From: an uncultured Lysobacterales bacterium | GTDB taxonomy: Bacteria; Pseudomonadota; Gammaproteobacteria; Xanthomonadales; Xanthomonadaceae | NCBI GenBank assembly: GCA_946886865.1 | Contig: CAMPJI010000107.1 | Span: forward strand, 1-7,209 | Direction: 5' to 3' | Length of the DNA: 7,209 nt | In this document: one piece after another, positions 6,150 to 7,209 of the stretch | Layout: each line of letters opens with the position of its first letter | How positions within the stretch are numbered: the stretch's first letter is position 1 | Position numbers and translations under genes: made by a program | The notes under the pieces: generated by a model | What the model was told of the DNA's origin: nothing | Seen by the model: only the letters and a program-made list of their open reading frames with translations | Databases searched by the model: none

Positions 6150-7001
6150 ATGGCAGCCAAGTTCTTCGGCCAGTTCCTGCTCGAACAGGGCCTGATCAAC
6201 CGCCAGCAGCTGCTGGCGGCCCTTGAGGCACAACACGCGTCCAACCCGATGCTGGGCGAGCTGGCCCAGAACCGCGGCTGGATGAGCGCCGGACAGGCGC
6301 GCCGCATCAACGAGCGCCAGCGTGCCGAGGATCAGCGGTTCGGCGACATCGCCGAGTCGATGGGCATCCTCGAACGCGCACAGGTCGAGGAGCTCCTCGC
6401 CGAGCAGAAGGCCCGCCGCAAGCTGTTCGGCGAGATCCTGATCGAGCAGGGCTCGATCAACCGCCTGCAGCTGGATGCCGCGCTGCGCGAACACCAGGCC
6501 GAACGCGCCGATGCGCTGAAGGCACTGGAGATCGGCGTCGCCAGCCACCCGCTGGGCGAGGCCATGACCAGCGCGATCAACACCAGCATGCGGCTGTTCC
6601 CCCGCACGCTGGGGGCGCCGTGCCAGGTCGCCAGCGTGGTCGGCTCGGCCGACGCGCTGCCGGCGTGCGAGGTGACCGCGCACGTGCGCATCGCCTCGGA
6701 CGCGCCCATGGCGATCGGCGTTGCCTGCGACGAGGCGACCATGCACCGCATGGCGTGCGCGTTCCTGTCGATCGAAGCGGCGCAGTGCGATGACGCCCTC
6801 GCCCGCGACGCGCTGGGCGAACTGGTCAATGTGCTGATGGGGTACGTGGTGCGCGAGACCGTGCCGGCCGACGCCACCTACCGGGCCGCGCCGCCGGACT
6901 TCGCCGTATCGGCCGCCAACTTCCTGCGCCAGGACGGACGCACGCTGGCCGTGGCGATGACCTCACCGCTGGGCCCGTTCGTGCTGATCGTCAACAACTG
7001 A
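6150..7001 (+). CDS. Tandem MshEN-like repeats fused to a CheX-like phosphatase domain
   Basis: A 283-residue cytoplasmic protein with no signal peptide or membrane span. Residues 5-115 hold four repeats with an exact 29-residue period: Gly at 7, 36, 65 and 94, and again at 14, 43, 72 and 101. Each has the pattern xFG-x3-x4-G-x6-L-x3-x3-Q seen in the MshEN / GspE N-terminal motif, whose 24-residue units are joined by 5-residue linkers and in which c-di-GMP binding is established for MshE-type ATPases. Residues ~133-283 resemble CheX/CheC phosphatases: NTSMRLFPRTLG (144-155), a beta-rich middle, and DALGELVN (220-227), giving the catalytic D-x3-E-x2-N signature with E224 and N227. It probably dephosphorylates the adjacent CheY-like protein. 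GAGG at 6140-6143 lies 6 nt before ATG 6150. The Arg that starts the canonical MshEN motif is present only in repeat 3 (R63), so c-di-GMP binding is uncertain; docking to another protein is the alternative. Domain calls are firm for repeats and CheX signature, function is inferred. Confidence 0.85.
   Translation: MAAKFFGQFLLEQGLINRQQLLAALEAQHASNPMLGELAQNRGWMSAGQARRINERQRAEDQRFGDIAESMGILERAQVEELLAEQKARRKLFGEILIEQGSINRLQLDAALREHQAERADALKALEIGVASHPLGEAMTSAINTSMRLFPRTLGAPCQVASVVGSADALPACEVTAHVRIASDAPMAIGVACDEATMHRMACAFLSIEAAQCDDALARDALGELVNVLMGYVVRETVPADATYRAAPPDFAVSAANFLRQDGRTLAVAMTSPLGPFVLIVNN
6162..6494 (+). repeat. Four 87-nt (29-codon) repeat units within the CheX-like gene
   Basis: Units begin at 6162, 6249, 6336 and 6423; the last lacks the 5-residue linker. 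At protein level they align without a gap, with shared positions Gly-3, Gly-10, Leu or similar at 17 and 21, and Gln at 24 (His in unit 4, with Gln next). At nucleotide level they are strongly diverged, so this is an old internal duplication kept by function rather than a recent tandem repeat. Confidence 0.8.
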
Positions 7002-7138
7002 GCTTCCTAGCACCGCAGGGGCGGCGGCGAAGGCCGGCCGCTCCAAACGCGCCGTGTGCGATGACGCCGGCTGGCTCGACGCACGACCGTGCGGCGCAAT
7101 CCGGCCCGGCCGCGCGCCCACGCCAGGGACGTCTCAGC

Positions 7139-7209
7139 TCACAACGCCGACGCGACCACCAGGATCGCGATCGCCGACCCCACCGCCCACACCACGCCCC
7201 GCATGCCGT
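7139..7209 (-). CDS. C-terminal fragment of a probable membrane protein (runs off the window)
   Basis: Reading the minus strand from 7207 gives 22 residues, starting GMRGVVWAVGSA and ending IAILVVASAL, before a TGA at 7141-7139. A single uninterrupted hydrophobic stretch at the very C-terminus is what one expects from the last membrane helix of a protein encoded mostly beyond 7209. A second frame also stays open but is Gly/Arg-rich and less protein-like. The gene would converge on the CheX-like gene with about 137 nt between stops; no clear terminator is seen in that gap. Too short to name. Confidence 0.45.
   Translation of the reverse strand, partial: GMRGVVWAVGSAIAILVVASAL

Noticed and set aside
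5148..6746. 532-codon minus-strand frame opposite the cyclase end, CheY-like gene and CheX-like gene
   Set aside because: It lies antisense to three genes with clear domain motifs and shows no motifs of its own.
1..7209. CRISPR array, tRNA or rRNA genes, transposase genes
   Set aside because: No regularly spaced identical repeats, no tRNA cloverleaf or TTCGA-type T-loop, and no DDE or recombinase motifs were noticed on either strand.

Overview
The window is very GC-rich DNA with compact, densely packed genes. The gene content (a short TrhO-type rhodanese followed by a small basic 'YPNLVDNM' protein, a short HPF/RaiA-family protein, a MASE1-GGDEF protein) and a GC-rich inverted repeat suggest a gammaproteobacterium of the Xanthomonadaceae/Lysobacteraceae (Lysobacter/Luteimonas-like). 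This assignment is by recognition of family style, not by database search.

Layout, left to right. Positions 1-316 are non-coding or hold only the tail of an upstream gene, and carry a long imperfect inverted repeat at 71-173. A short-chain dehydrogenase/reductase (317-1138, +) converges on a minus-strand pair: trhO, a rhodanese-fold tRNA uridine hydroxylase (2190-1444), and a conserved-looking 83-residue basic protein (1432-1181). Divergent from trhO is a 103-residue HPF/RaiA-family ribosome-associated protein (2404-2715, +). It has a strong hairpin in its upstream region and a textbook intrinsic terminator (2737-2769). A GT4 glycosyltransferase (4053-2854, -) converges on that terminator. 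Divergent from it is a membrane MASE1-GGDEF diguanylate cyclase (4213-5661, +) with intact GGDEF motif and I-site.

The most interesting part is 5697-7001. A sequence closely matching the flagellar sigma-28 (FliA) promoter (TAAAGAAC, 11-nt spacer, GCCGATAC) stands before two genes 15 nt apart. The first is a single-domain CheY-like receiver (5766-6134). The second (6150-7001) is a 283-residue protein with four exactly 29-residue-periodic repeats that resemble tandem MshEN (GspE/PilB N-terminal, c-di-GMP-binding) motifs, fused to a CheX-like phosphatase domain with the D-x3-E-x2-N signature. Together with the upstream cyclase, this looks like a module in which a CheY-like signal is turned over by a CheX-type phosphatase whose MshEN-like half may sense c-di-GMP or dock a secretion/pilus/flagellar partner, expressed with late flagellar genes. 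The domain calls rest on visible motifs; the functional coupling is inference.

The right edge (7139-7209, -) holds what is probably the hydrophobic C-terminal end of a membrane protein that continues outside the window.
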